From assembly GCA_045545095.1 (NCBI GenBank), contig JAZQAG010000030.1, positions 6,257 through 70,256 of the forward strand: 64,000 nt of DNA, in the 5' to 3' direction. The translations under genes and the position numbers were made by a program. Shown in pieces: positions 7,306 to 16,776 of this stretch; positions within the stretch are counted from its first letter, which is position 1; each line of letters begins with the position of its first letter. Under the pieces are notes generated by a model, which did not search any database, was not told the origin of the DNA, and worked only from the letters and a program-made list of their open reading frames with translations. Origin of the DNA: Phocaeicola_A sp045545095. Its GTDB lineage: Bacteria > Bacteroidota > Bacteroidia > Bacteroidales > Bacteroidaceae.

Positions 7306-8826
7306 ATGCATAAATACGAAGAAAAGGAACAAGAGACTTCATATGACCATATCATCAAATACACAGGAGTTTTTGGTGGTGTCCAGGGGGTGAATCTCTT
7401 GGTTTCTATTATTCGTAATAAGTTAGCATCCATGTTGTTAGGCCCTTCAGGATTAGGGCTTGTTTCCCTTTATAATACAGCCTCTTCATTGCTTGGTAAT
7501 GCTACCAATTTCGGCGTACCCTTCAGTGCCGTCCGTCATATCTCGGAATTGTATGAGAAAGGGGATAGGACAGAGTTGGAGAGGTTTGTCAGCGTGGTGC
7601 GCGGATGGAGTCTTTTGACTGCGTTATTGGGCATTCTGGTATGTTGTTTGTGTGCACCATTTTTGAGTCATGCCTATTTTGATGATACCAGCCAATGGTT
7701 GACTTTCCTATTGCTTTCTCCTGCAGTAGGTTTGGCGGCTTTGTCAGGCGGTGAATTGGCCATACTCAAAGGTATCCGTTGGTTGAAAAGAATCGCGATA
7801 CAGTCACTGCTAAACTCCTTGTTCGCTGTGGCTCTGACTATTCCTTTATATTATATTTTTGGGAAGAGCGTGATTGTCCTGTCGTTGGTATTGGTTGCTC
7901 TATCCACATTCTTGACCACCATCTATTTCTCTCTTCGTGCATTCCCGATTTCTTCCCTGTCAGGAAAATATTTTTCTCTAACAGGGGGCGAAAAAATGAT
8001 TAAGTTAGGTCTTGCTTTTGTGTTTGCTGGTATTCTTGGTAGTGGAGTGGATTTTGCCATTCGTACTTACTTGATGCAAGTAGGGTCGGAAGCGGTGGTA
8101 GGATTGTATAATGCCGGTTATGTGATAACCTTTTCATATGCCTCTATTGTGTTTGTGGCGATGGAAACGGATTATTTTCCTCGTCTTTCAGCTGTCAATC
8201 AGGATATCCGGCTTTCTAATGATGTGGTGAATCGTCAGATAGAGGTGTCGTTGTTGTTGATTTCTCCTTTGTTGGTCGGTTTCCTCGTTTTTCTTCCAAT
8301 ATTGGTGCCGTTGCTGTATACTTCAGAATTTCTTCCAGTCATAGCTATGGCTCAATGTGCTCTGCTCGGCATGTATGTGCGTGCGGTAGCTTTGCCTATT
8401 GCATATTTGTCTTTGGCTAAAGGGCGCTCGCGAGTCTATCTGTTTACAGAATCCTTGTATGATGTGGTGGCCGTCATATTGGTTATATCGGGATACTCTT
8501 TAGGAGGGCTCCGCGGTACAGGTATAGCACTTGCTTTGGCTGCTTTGTTTGATTTGATTCTGGTATGGCTCACTTGCCGTACAATGTATGGTTTCCGCAT
8601 TTCCATACGTTCTATCCGTCTGTTTTTCCTGCAGATTTCATTGGGCATATTGACATTAGTGTCAGTCCTTCTGTTTGAAGGTTGGTATTATTGGTTGGTG
8701 GGATGTGGCTTGTTGTGTCTGTCGGCTCTTTTCTCCTTCCGTGTCCTAAAAAAAGAGACTTCTCTTTTACAGGTAATTAGAAAAAAGATAGTAAACCGCT
8801 TTTTCAGGAAAGGGGAAATGTCATGA
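7306..8826 (+). CDS. Wzx-type polysaccharide flippase (O-antigen translocase)
   Basis: 506-residue integral membrane protein of the PST/MOP exporter group, with about 12-14 hydrophobic helices across its length and basic residues in the short cytoplasmic loops. The N-terminal segment (YTGVFGGVQGVNLLVSIIRN) followed by LLGPSGLGLVSLYN matches the characteristic opening of O-antigen flippases. It would move undecaprenyl-linked oligosaccharide from the cytoplasmic to the periplasmic face of the inner membrane. It overlaps the next glycosyltransferase by 4 nt (ATGA). No Wzy polymerase or chain-length regulator accompanies it here. Confidence 0.87.
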   Translation: MHKYEEKEQETSYDHIIKYTGVFGGVQGVNLLVSIIRNKLASMLLGPSGLGLVSLYNTASSLLGNATNFGVPFSAVRHISELYEKGDRTELERFVSVVRGWSLLTALLGILVCCLCAPFLSHAYFDDTSQWLTFLLLSPAVGLAALSGGELAILKGIRWLKRIAIQSLLNSLFAVALTIPLYYIFGKSVIVLSLVLVALSTFLTTIYFSLRAFPISSLSGKYFSLTGGEKMIKLGLAFVFAGILGSGVDFAIRTYLMQVGSEAVVGLYNAGYVITFSYASIVFVAMETDYFPRLSAVNQDIRLSNDVVNRQIEVSLLLISPLLVGFLVFLPILVPLLYTSEFLPVIAMAQCALLGMYVRAVALPIAYLSLAKGRSRVYLFTESLYDVVAVILVISGYSLGGLRGTGIALALAALFDLILVWLTCRTMYGFRISIRSIRLFFLQISLGILTLVSVLLFEGWYYWLVGCGLLCLSALFSFRVLKKETSLLQVIRKKIVNRFFRKGEMS

Positions 8827-9836
8827 AAATAACAGTACTGGTCGCAGTCTATAATACTTCCGCTTATCTTCCAACCTGTTTGGAATCACTTATAAGCCAG
8901 ACTCATAAGGATTTGCAGATTATCTGTATAGATGATGCCTCTACTGATAATTCGTTGCAGATATTGCGGGAATATGCCTCAAAAGATGACCGTATCCTTG
9001 TGTTGGCCCAATCCGTCAACAAAGGGCAAGCCGAGGCGCGTAATTTGGGGTTGCAGCATGCCGAGGGAGATTATGTGACGATGCTTGATAGTGATGACTG
9101 GTTTGCTCCTGATGCCATAGAGAAGGCCTGCCGTGTAGCTTCTTTGGACGAATGTAATGATTGCATTGTTTTTGATGTTGTTCATCATGATGAAAATACT
9201 GGTCGTGAATGGGGCTACGGGTATCGTTCGAATGGTAGCGAGTGGAGTGGGGAAGAAGCTTTTCGTCTGAGTTTGGATTGGAGTATTCATGGTTTGTATA
9301 TGGTTCGTCGTTCCATCCATTTGGCTTATCCTTATGATACGACCTGCCGTCTTTATAGTGACGATAATACGACCCGTCTGCACTATCTTCATTCCCGTCG
9401 TGTTTTACGTTGTGAAGGCCTCTATTATTATCGTCAGCATAGTGCTTCGATGACTCATTCCATCACTCCGTTGCGCTTCCTTTATTTGGATGCAAACTAT
9501 AGCATGAAACGAACGCTGATTTCTGAGGGTATTTCTGACATATTGATTGATAAATATGAAGAGCACCGTTGGTTGAATATAGTGGGATTATACGTGTTTT
9601 ATAGAATAAATAAAGATTCATTTACGCCTGAAGAACAGCAAAATATAATATCCAAATTGAGATATTTCCATTCTACTATTGAAACTCACCGGTTGCCATG
9701 TAGCTTAAAATTGAAATTTGGTTACATTCCATCCCCCTCATATCCGACTTTGTTTGAGTGGCAGAATTGTTTATATATTCTTGCTCGTAAAGTGCTCTAT
9801 AAACTCTTGAGTAAACCTCTTCCTGCTATTGCCTGA
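8823..9836 (+). CDS. Family 2 glycosyltransferase
   Basis: 337-residue GT-A enzyme. N-terminal MKITVLVAVYNTSAYL, nucleotide-binding IDDAS (36-40), KGQAEARNLG (67-76) and metal-site LDSDD (88-92). Start fixed by the 4-base overlap with the flippase stop, which implies coupled translation. It is the last gene of the plus-strand pair; a hairpin follows at 9887-9919. Probable partner of the three opposite-strand glycosyltransferases in building one surface glycan. Confidence 0.88.
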   Translation: MKITVLVAVYNTSAYLPTCLESLISQTHKDLQIICIDDASTDNSLQILREYASKDDRILVLAQSVNKGQAEARNLGLQHAEGDYVTMLDSDDWFAPDAIEKACRVASLDECNDCIVFDVVHHDENTGREWGYGYRSNGSEWSGEEAFRLSLDWSIHGLYMVRRSIHLAYPYDTTCRLYSDDNTTRLHYLHSRRVLRCEGLYYYRQHSASMTHSITPLRFLYLDANYSMKRTLISEGISDILIDKYEEHRWLNIVGLYVFYRINKDSFTPEEQQNIISKLRYFHSTIETHRLPCSLKLKFGYIPSPSYPTLFEWQNCLYILARKVLYKLLSKPLPAIA

Positions 9837-9886
9837 ATCTTTATTTGCGAAGGATGGGATTCACTTTTTTTATTATGTAAATTGGT

Positions 9887-9919
9887 TTCTGTCTTATGAT
9901 TTGAAAAATCATAAAAACA
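9887..9919 (+). terminator. Hairpin after the flippase/glycosyltransferase pair
   Basis: TTCTGT (9887-9892) and TATGATTT (9895-9902) pair with AAATCATA (9906-9913) and ACAGAA, making a two-part stem with a 3-nt loop. It lacks a strong T-run; T-rich sequence occurs just upstream. Confidence 0.4.
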
Positions 9920-9989
9920 GAATGAATATACATTTTTTGCCTGTAAAGTGTTAAATATCCTTTACTTAGTATTTAATAATGTGTGTACT

Positions 9990-10021
9990 CTTGAAGTATT
10001 GGCATATAAATTGTATTTTTG
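9990..10021 (+). promoter_or_regulatory. Promoter of the large secreted-protein cluster
   Basis: CTTG at 9990-9993 (one mismatch to TTTG), 20-nt spacer, TATTTTTG at 10014-10021. Predicted start near 10028, giving a 5' leader of about 130 nt that contains a terminator-like hairpin. Confidence 0.6.
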
Positions 10022-10056
10022 CAGCATATTTATGTTAAAATCACTATGGAGTTTTG

Positions 10057-10085
10057 TACATTGTGCGCTGTACAATGTATTTTTT
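10057..10085 (+). terminator. Terminator-like hairpin inside the 5' leader (attenuator candidate)
   Basis: TACATTGT (10057-10064) pairs perfectly with ACAATGTA (10072-10079) across a 7-nt loop and is followed by six T (10080-10085). It sits between the predicted transcription start and the start codon at 10161, the position expected of an attenuator. Confidence 0.55.
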
Positions 10086-10160
10086 CATGTGTGTCATAAT
10101 TGAAGTGTGAGGAGAGAAAATAATTTATTTATAATTCAAAAAAAACGAGATTTTCTAAGT

Positions 10161-13100
10161 ATGAGAAAAAACTATCTGAAGAGTTTTCTGATGATGTGCG
10201 GCATGTGTGCTGCCACTATGGTTATGGCTGATAATACAGCTGTAGCCACTAAGGCCGTGTATTCGTATGGAGCCATGTTGGATGAGGGATATAGTGCTCT
10301 GCCAACTAATGTTGTCCGTTCATTCTATGATGCCGAAAACAAACTGGTCCGTAGCTTGGAGGCCGAAATAATGTTGGCTGATTCCGAAGGTACTCCTCAA
10401 ATAGAGGTGCCAGGCCAAGAGATACCCAAAGTTTATACGGCTTATGAATACGATGGTGAAGGTAAATTGTTGAAAGTACGTACCCGTAAGAATGGTTTTT
10501 ATAGTGCCTTTGACAGAGTATGGCAGGATTATACCGATGCCGAGACTTATGAATACGATGACAATGGTAAACTGATAAAGAAAACCGATATCACCTATAT
10601 CACAAATTATGTGTGGGAGGGCGACAATCTGGTGGAAGAAACAGCTTACTATGTAACTGACGGTGGTTGGAGTAATACATGGAAATATACTGCCTTTGCA
10701 GAGGGTGAAGCCAATCGTCCTACGATGGCAATCTTTTCCGATAAATGGAATAACCGTTATGTCTATGAGTATGGTTACGATGCAGATGGTCATAAAATAC
10801 TTTTATCAGAGTATAAAGCCGCCAATGTAGAGACTGATGCCAACGGTGTCGTTGTCAAAGCTGACAAGGGTGTACTCTATTCACAGACGACATGGAGTTA
10901 TACTGACGGGGTTTTGACAGAAGAGCAGAAAGGCTATTGGAACAGTTCTTCATCCAGTGTTACTCCTGAAACAAAAGTAACCTATACGGTTAAAGAAGAT
11001 ACTACAACGGTAGCTACTTTCCGCTATTTCAATGGTAAATGGGGACGTTTTGGCGGTGTCAAGAAACATGTCAAAGGAATTTTGGATGGCTCGACATCAG
11101 CTACAGGGCTGACAGTAACAGATGTGGCAAATGCTGTGAATGCCGTAGTTGTTACAGCTCAGGCTCCAGCTAACGCTCCAACTGATGGATGGATGGTTTA
11201 TCGTAACGGCGTGGCTGTCGGTGAAGCAGCGTTGGTGGATGGCCAGTTAAGCTATCAGGATTCTCTTGTAGCCAATGGCGTGTGGGATTATTTCATCCAA
11301 CATACGGATGGCAATACCAGTGAAATCGTATCCAAGAGGTTCAACACGAATCTCGTAGGTGTCAAGGGTGTCAAGTTCTTGAAAAACTCTCTGAATGAGA
11401 CAGGCGATTACCAGGTGATATTTGCTTGGGCTGCTCCTAATACCACTCTTCCCGTGTTGGGATATAATGTCTATGCAGACCTTTCCACTGTTGAGACTAA
11501 TCCGGCTCCTGAGAATGGTATGCAGATGATTGCTGCCGATTTGGCTTTGGATACTCTTACATGGCTCATTTCCGAAACAGAATTGAATCATAAGATTTAT
11601 ATCGAAACAGTTTACAGCATTGGTAAAGTGCGTAGTGCAGCTATTGATTTGACACTGCAGAAAGAAGAAAAACCTCATTATAAAAAAGTGGTTATGACTA
11701 TGGGTGATGCCATGGGGCAAGCCAGCGATAATGAGGCAACTAAAGCTGAAACATATTACTACGATACAGATGGTAAACTGCTCCGTAAAATGATTTATGG
11801 AAAACTTCTTGGTGAAGATCCGGATGACCCCGACCAGATTTATGGTGCTGGTGACTGGATGCCGATGACTTATACCGCATATGATTATAATGAAGCAGGC
11901 CAGTTGGTTAATACTCGTGAGCGTCAGTATGGTGTGTTCAGCGGTTATAACAAGGCTTGGAATGAGTTTGAAGAGACTGGTTCGTTCAGCTATTACGAGG
12001 ATGGTCGTATGAAAGAGGATACCACTACCAATCGTGTGTTCCATTACGAATATGATGGTGATAATCTGGTGAAAGAAACTTATGCCAATAGCCGCAATGT
12101 CATTATTTACTACAAATATTACAGCAATTTTACGGAAGGGTTGGTTAATTGCCCGCAATATGCTTTTGCCAATAGTCCCAGTGGCTTGACTACCAATAAC
12201 CGTATCTATGAGTTCACATATGATGAAAATGGTAACAAGACTTCTTGCCGTTCTTATAAGTATGACAACTCTACCATCATCAAGGACGATGAGGGTAATG
12301 TCATTGGTGCAGAAAAGGGTACTCCTGATTTAGAGGAAATATGGACTTATGACAATGGAATTCTCGTCAAGTATGAGAAGAATCAGTGGAAAACAGCTAA
12401 AAATGCATACGAAGCTAACACTCGTATTGAATATACCCTTACTCCTATGGGTACAGAGGCTGTCACTTGGAAGTATTCTGTTGGTATTTGGGCTAAGGGA
12501 GGTACTCCGCAAATTACATGGGAATTACCCTTTGCTGGTATGGCTGCTACAAATCTGACTGTGACAGATGTGGAAGGTAAGGTAAATACCGTTCTGCTCA
12601 AAGCCACTAAGCCTACCGGTGCTTTGGCCACTACCGTATGGAATGTGTTCCGTAATGGAGTGAAGATTGGTGAGGCTACCACTTCAGGACGTTATGACAT
12701 CACTTATGAGGATGCTAATGTTCCTAACGGACATTGGGATTATTTCATCCAGGCACAGGATAATCATGGACCTATCGGTGTAAATATCTCTAATGTTGTA
12801 GAAAAAGACATTGTTACAACTTTGCCTGCTGTCACTCAAATGAAGGTGGTGAAGAATGAGTACAATGATGTACAAGACTATGAATTGGTACTCAAGTGGA
12901 AGAAGCCTGTTACTGACCTTCCTATCCTTGGGTACAATGTGTATGTGGATGTGAAGGATATTACTAAGAATCCGTCACCCACTAATGGAACCCATTATTT
13001 CACTGATACCACTTACACGTTTACTTGGGCCAATGATGTGAATCCCGAGAAGTCCATCATGATTGAGACTGTATATAACATCGGTAAGGTGAAGAGTGCT

Positions 13101-14813
13101 CCTCTCAAAATCACTCTGATGAAGAAGGCACTTCCCAAGCAGATGAAGGCACAGATTACGTTGGGTGATGCTATGGGTAACACCAGTGATGCAGCTCCTA
13201 CCAAAGCGGATATTTACTACTATGATGCAGACAATAAGGTGGCTGCCATGGTACGCTATGGCAAACTCTTGGGTGAAGATCCAGATGATCCCGACCAGAT
13301 TTATGTTGCCGGTGATTGGATTCCTATGAATTATATCACTTATGATTATAATGAAAAGAATCAGCTTGTCCATACCCGTGAGCGTCAGTATGGTGTGTTC
13401 AGCGGTTATAACAAGGCTTGGAATGAGTTCGAGGAGACTGGTTCGTTCAGCTATTATGAAGATGGTCGTATGAAAGAGGATACCACTACCAACCGTGTAT
13501 ATCATTATGCATATGATGGTGACAATCTCGTGAAGGAAACTTATGCCAATAGCCGTAATATCATTATATATTACAAATACTACAGCAATTTTGTGGAAGG
13601 TCTGGTTAATTGTCCGCAATATGCCTTCGCAAACAGTCCTTATGGTCTGACTACCAATGACCGCATTTATGAGTACACATATGATGAAAATGGTAACAAG
13701 ACCTCTTGTCGTGTGTATAAGTATGACAATTCAACCATCGTCAAGGACGATGAGGGTAATGTCATTGGTGCCGAGAAGGGAGATCTTGATTATGAGGAGA
13801 TTTGGACTTACTGGGATAATGATTTGGTGAAGTATGAGAAGAACAAGTGGGATGCAAAGAAGGGAACTCTTGTAGGAGATAGTCGTACTGAATATACAGA
13901 GACTGAACTGGGTACCAAGTCTGTCACTTGGAGATACTCTGTCGGTATATGGGCCAAGTCTGGCAATCCGCAAGTGGTTATGAATGTTCCTTTTGACGGA
14001 GTTGCAGCCAGTGGACTTACTGTTACTGATGTGGAAGGTGCGGTGAATACTGTATCTCTTACAGCTCAAGCTCCTGCCGGTACTGCCTCTTCTACTGTAT
14101 GGAATGTGTTCCGTAATGGTGTGAAGATTGGTAAGGCCAAGAATACTCGCGGAACATTGACATACGAGGATAAGGAGGTTGCTAATGGTAATTGGACATA
14201 CTTCATCCAGGCACAAGACAATCACGGTGTTATGGGTGTGAATATCTCTAATGTTGTAGAGAGAACCATCTATACAGAATTGCCTGCAGTGACTGATATC
14301 AAAGTGTTGAAGAATGGATATAATGACGTGCAGGACTACGAAGTTGTTCTTGACTGGGAAGCACCGGTGACAGATCTTCCTATCAAGGGATACAACATGT
14401 TTGTGGATGTGAAAGAAATCACTAAGAATCCTTCTCCCGTCAACGGACTCCATCCTTTCGAGGAGACAACCTATACTTATACCGCAGCTAATGACGTAAA
14501 TCCCAACAAGATCTTTATGGTAGAGACTGTATATAATATAGGTAAGGTGAAGAGTGAAGCCATTGCCGTTGTATTGCAAAAGGTAAATGCCATAGAGAAT
14601 GTTACAGTAGATAATCTCCTGATGGTTGTTGGCAAGACCTTGCTTGTGAATGGTGAATATATCACACTCGACCTTTATGGTGTGAATGGTGTTCTGGTTG
14701 GCAACTATAGCGAGACCAATCGTATAGACCTTTCGGCTCTGAATAGTGGAGTCTATGTCGTACGTGTCAATACGGCAGAAGGTGTATTTACTGGTAAAAT
14801 TGCATTGAAGTAA
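10161..14813 (+). CDS. Giant secreted three-module YD-repeat/Fn3 protein with type IX-like tail
   Basis: 1,550 residues from the ATG at 10161, which gives a good signal peptide (basic MRKNYLK, hydrophobic core, cleavage near VMADNT); the frame is open from a GTG at 10107 but that extension would bury the signal. After it come three modules: about 30-513, 514-1000 and 1001-1475. Each holds tyrosine-rich repeats of the type YEYDDNGKL and YTYDENGNK, resembling YD/DUF4595-type repeats, then a fibronectin-III-like part (WNVFRNGVKIGEA). Modules 2 and 3 are in register at 487 residues (1,461 bp) and nearly identical in DNA over long stretches. The last 75 residues (LYGVNGVLVG, SGVYVVRVN, KIALK) match a Por secretion tail. 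Likely surface-exposed or released; function unknown. Confidence 0.82.
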   Translation: MRKNYLKSFLMMCGMCAATMVMADNTAVATKAVYSYGAMLDEGYSALPTNVVRSFYDAENKLVRSLEAEIMLADSEGTPQIEVPGQEIPKVYTAYEYDGEGKLLKVRTRKNGFYSAFDRVWQDYTDAETYEYDDNGKLIKKTDITYITNYVWEGDNLVEETAYYVTDGGWSNTWKYTAFAEGEANRPTMAIFSDKWNNRYVYEYGYDADGHKILLSEYKAANVETDANGVVVKADKGVLYSQTTWSYTDGVLTEEQKGYWNSSSSSVTPETKVTYTVKEDTTTVATFRYFNGKWGRFGGVKKHVKGILDGSTSATGLTVTDVANAVNAVVVTAQAPANAPTDGWMVYRNGVAVGEAALVDGQLSYQDSLVANGVWDYFIQHTDGNTSEIVSKRFNTNLVGVKGVKFLKNSLNETGDYQVIFAWAAPNTTLPVLGYNVYADLSTVETNPAPENGMQMIAADLALDTLTWLISETELNHKIYIETVYSIGKVRSAAIDLTLQKEEKPHYKKVVMTMGDAMGQASDNEATKAETYYYDTDGKLLRKMIYGKLLGEDPDDPDQIYGAGDWMPMTYTAYDYNEAGQLVNTRERQYGVFSGYNKAWNEFEETGSFSYYEDGRMKEDTTTNRVFHYEYDGDNLVKETYANSRNVIIYYKYYSNFTEGLVNCPQYAFANSPSGLTTNNRIYEFTYDENGNKTSCRSYKYDNSTIIKDDEGNVIGAEKGTPDLEEIWTYDNGILVKYEKNQWKTAKNAYEANTRIEYTLTPMGTEAVTWKYSVGIWAKGGTPQITWELPFAGMAATNLTVTDVEGKVNTVLLKATKPTGALATTVWNVFRNGVKIGEATTSGRYDITYEDANVPNGHWDYFIQAQDNHGPIGVNISNVVEKDIVTTLPAVTQMKVVKNEYNDVQDYELVLKWKKPVTDLPILGYNVYVDVKDITKNPSPTNGTHYFTDTTYTFTWANDVNPEKSIMIETVYNIGKVKSAPLKITLMKKALPKQMKAQITLGDAMGNTSDAAPTKADIYYYDADNKVAAMVRYGKLLGEDPDDPDQIYVAGDWIPMNYITYDYNEKNQLVHTRERQYGVFSGYNKAWNEFEETGSFSYYEDGRMKEDTTTNRVYHYAYDGDNLVKETYANSRNIIIYYKYYSNFVEGLVNCPQYAFANSPYGLTTNDRIYEYTYDENGNKTSCRVYKYDNSTIVKDDEGNVIGAEKGDLDYEEIWTYWDNDLVKYEKNKWDAKKGTLVGDSRTEYTETELGTKSVTWRYSVGIWAKSGNPQVVMNVPFDGVAASGLTVTDVEGAVNTVSLTAQAPAGTASSTVWNVFRNGVKIGKAKNTRGTLTYEDKEVANGNWTYFIQAQDNHGVMGVNISNVVERTIYTELPAVTDIKVLKNGYNDVQDYEVVLDWEAPVTDLPIKGYNMFVDVKEITKNPSPVNGLHPFEETTYTYTAANDVNPNKIFMVETVYNIGKVKSEAIAVVLQKVNAIENVTVDNLLMVVGKTLLVNGEYITLDLYGVNGVLVGNYSETNRIDLSALNSGVYVVRVNTAEGVFTGKIALK

Positions 14814-14822
14814 TAACATCTT

Positions 14823-14850
14823 TGGCTGACGGCTTTTGGGTTGTCAGCCA
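14823..14850 (+). terminator. Hairpin between the giant protein and the first Omp28-like gene
   Basis: TGGCTGAC (14823-14830) pairs perfectly with GTCAGCCA (14843-14850) over a 12-nt loop. No T-run follows, so it may slow or process the transcript rather than end it; the next gene starts 24 nt later. Confidence 0.4.
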
Positions 14851-14873
14851 TAAACATTATATAATATACAATA

Positions 14874-16736
14874 ATGAAACAAACTTTTGTATTTGCTGCT
14901 CTTCTGGCCATGTCTTCACTTTCAGTGATAGGGCAGGAGACATGTTTTGAGGCAGACTTTTATGATTTTCCTGAGAATATGACTATCATCTGTTATGATG
15001 AGATGCCTGTTAAAGGAGCTGATTTCAAGAAGATAAATATATCTCCGAATTGGGTGATAGCTACTGTGGACAGTGAAGATGGACTTGCAGCTGTAAGTAC
15101 TTCACACCGTTCCTATGATCTTCCTACTGACAATTGGATGATTACTCCCCGTCTGACATTGCCTGCAGAGAATGCTTGTCTGAAGTGGACCTCTCGTGCC
15201 ATCCATCATCAGCTTCGCGATGGTTATAAGGTGATGATTTCCACAACGGGAAACGAGTATTACGATTTTGAGGTTCTCTATTCAGTAGAAGAGGAAGAAT
15301 ATCTGTGGACCAAGCATTATGTCTCTTTGGAGAAATATGCAGGAAAGAAAGTCTATATCGCTTTCGTCCATGATAGCCAGAACAAGTTCCTGTTGGCTAT
15401 CGATGATATTTTCGTTGGCCAGCCATCCAAGGCCGAATTCATCGCTAATGATTCCACCAAACTTTTTGCAGGTAATGTGGGTAATGTTCCTGTTCAGGGT
15501 AGCGCTATCAATAGTGGTATCAGCCTTAGTGATGCCACATTGACCTGTGTGGTGAACGATACCCTTACTCTGACCCAGGAAAACAGTTTGGCTGTATGGC
15601 CCAGCGGAGTGGAACAGCAGTACCATTTTGATGTTCCTGTCACTGTCGGTAAGGCTACTTATTACAAGGTGATGGCAGGCAACAATGTCATTGTGCAGGA
15701 CAGTATCATCTGTTCATATTATCCCCGAACCATTTTCTTGGAGAAGGCTACCGGTACATGGTGTGTGAACTGTCCCGAAGTCATATCCTTCATCCATAAG
15801 GTGTCAGAGCGTTATGGAGAAAACTTCGTTCATGTCGAGGCCCATTGGGGGCCGGAGACTTATGGAAAGGACCCCTTACATCATGATACCTATACAGGAA
15901 TGAATGGTATGAAGGTGAATAGCTATCCTATCGTATATATCAACCGTGACCGTACCAATTATATTTCCGGAGGTTCACCGGCACAAGGTATGGCTGCATT
16001 GAAACGCATACTCAACAAGCCTACAATAGCTAAGGTGGAGATGGATGTTACTTATGAAGGTGGGGATTCCATTCAAACAACCTCTCGTGTAACGTTTGCC
16101 AATGATACGGACAACTCTACCGGCAAGTTCCGCGTAGGTTATGTATTGGTTGAGAAACAGATTCAGCTCGAAACCACACGTCAGATTAATGGTGTAATCA
16201 ACATCTCTCAAGGTGAATATTATTATTTGGCATCTCCTGTACCTACGGATTTGATGTTTTATGATAATGTGGTACGCAATGAGAATAAAGCCTTCTTGGG
16301 TATCAAGAACAGTCTTCCTTCAGCCATTGAGGGTGGGGTAGAATATACCGTTGAAGCCAAGATGGGTATCCCGGCTTCTGTCTTTGATAAGAACAATCTG
16401 GCCATCATTGCTATAGTGATGAATTACTATACGGACGAGGTGTTGAATGTGGTAGAGGTGGATGTTCCCGAAGACCCTTCGGCTATTCATCCTATCACAC
16501 AAAAGGATAATGACGCAGATGTTTCCCTTTTTCTGAGCGAAGGGACATTGGCAGTCTCTTCCGCTACAGATATGCCTTTCACCGTAGAATTGCTTTCTGT
16601 AGATGGTCGCCATATTGCTGCTTCTGCTGGTTGTGGAACAGTCAACGTAACTCTTCCTGCCCAAACGGCTAAGGGTGTATATCTGGTGCGTATCAGTCAG
16701 AATGGTCATGTGCTGACAAAGAAAATTATACTTTGA
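14874..16736 (+). CDS. Secreted choice-of-anchor J / Omp28-like CxxC protein with type IX-like tail
   Basis: 620 residues with a signal peptide (cleavage near VIGQ). Residues about 25-183 form a jellyroll of the cleaved-adhesin/choice-of-anchor J type, with the marker PTDNWMITPRLTL and a closing AIDDIFVG. Residues about 285-420 look like Omp28, a thioredoxin-like domain with TGTWCVNCPE carrying C297 and C300. The C-terminal stretch from about 545 (LLSVDGRHIA, KGVYLVRISQNG, KKIIL) is a Por-type sorting tail. The CxxC suggests redox or disulfide work at the cell surface, but this is inference. Part of a five-gene same-strand cluster. Confidence 0.82.
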   Translation: MKQTFVFAALLAMSSLSVIGQETCFEADFYDFPENMTIICYDEMPVKGADFKKINISPNWVIATVDSEDGLAAVSTSHRSYDLPTDNWMITPRLTLPAENACLKWTSRAIHHQLRDGYKVMISTTGNEYYDFEVLYSVEEEEYLWTKHYVSLEKYAGKKVYIAFVHDSQNKFLLAIDDIFVGQPSKAEFIANDSTKLFAGNVGNVPVQGSAINSGISLSDATLTCVVNDTLTLTQENSLAVWPSGVEQQYHFDVPVTVGKATYYKVMAGNNVIVQDSIICSYYPRTIFLEKATGTWCVNCPEVISFIHKVSERYGENFVHVEAHWGPETYGKDPLHHDTYTGMNGMKVNSYPIVYINRDRTNYISGGSPAQGMAALKRILNKPTIAKVEMDVTYEGGDSIQTTSRVTFANDTDNSTGKFRVGYVLVEKQIQLETTRQINGVINISQGEYYYLASPVPTDLMFYDNVVRNENKAFLGIKNSLPSAIEGGVEYTVEAKMGIPASVFDKNNLAIIAIVMNYYTDEVLNVVEVDVPEDPSAIHPITQKDNDADVSLFLSEGTLAVSSATDMPFTVELLSVDGRHIAASAGCGTVNVTLPAQTAKGVYLVRISQNGHVLTKKIIL

Positions 16737-16776
16737 TTCTGAATAAAAAATAACATAAAACATAAATAATAAGACA

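Noticed and set aside
10320..14819. Several long minus-strand open frames opposite the giant secreted protein.
   Set aside because: They mirror a Tyr/Asp/Thr-rich coding strand, have Ile/His-rich composition, and lack start signals or family motifs.
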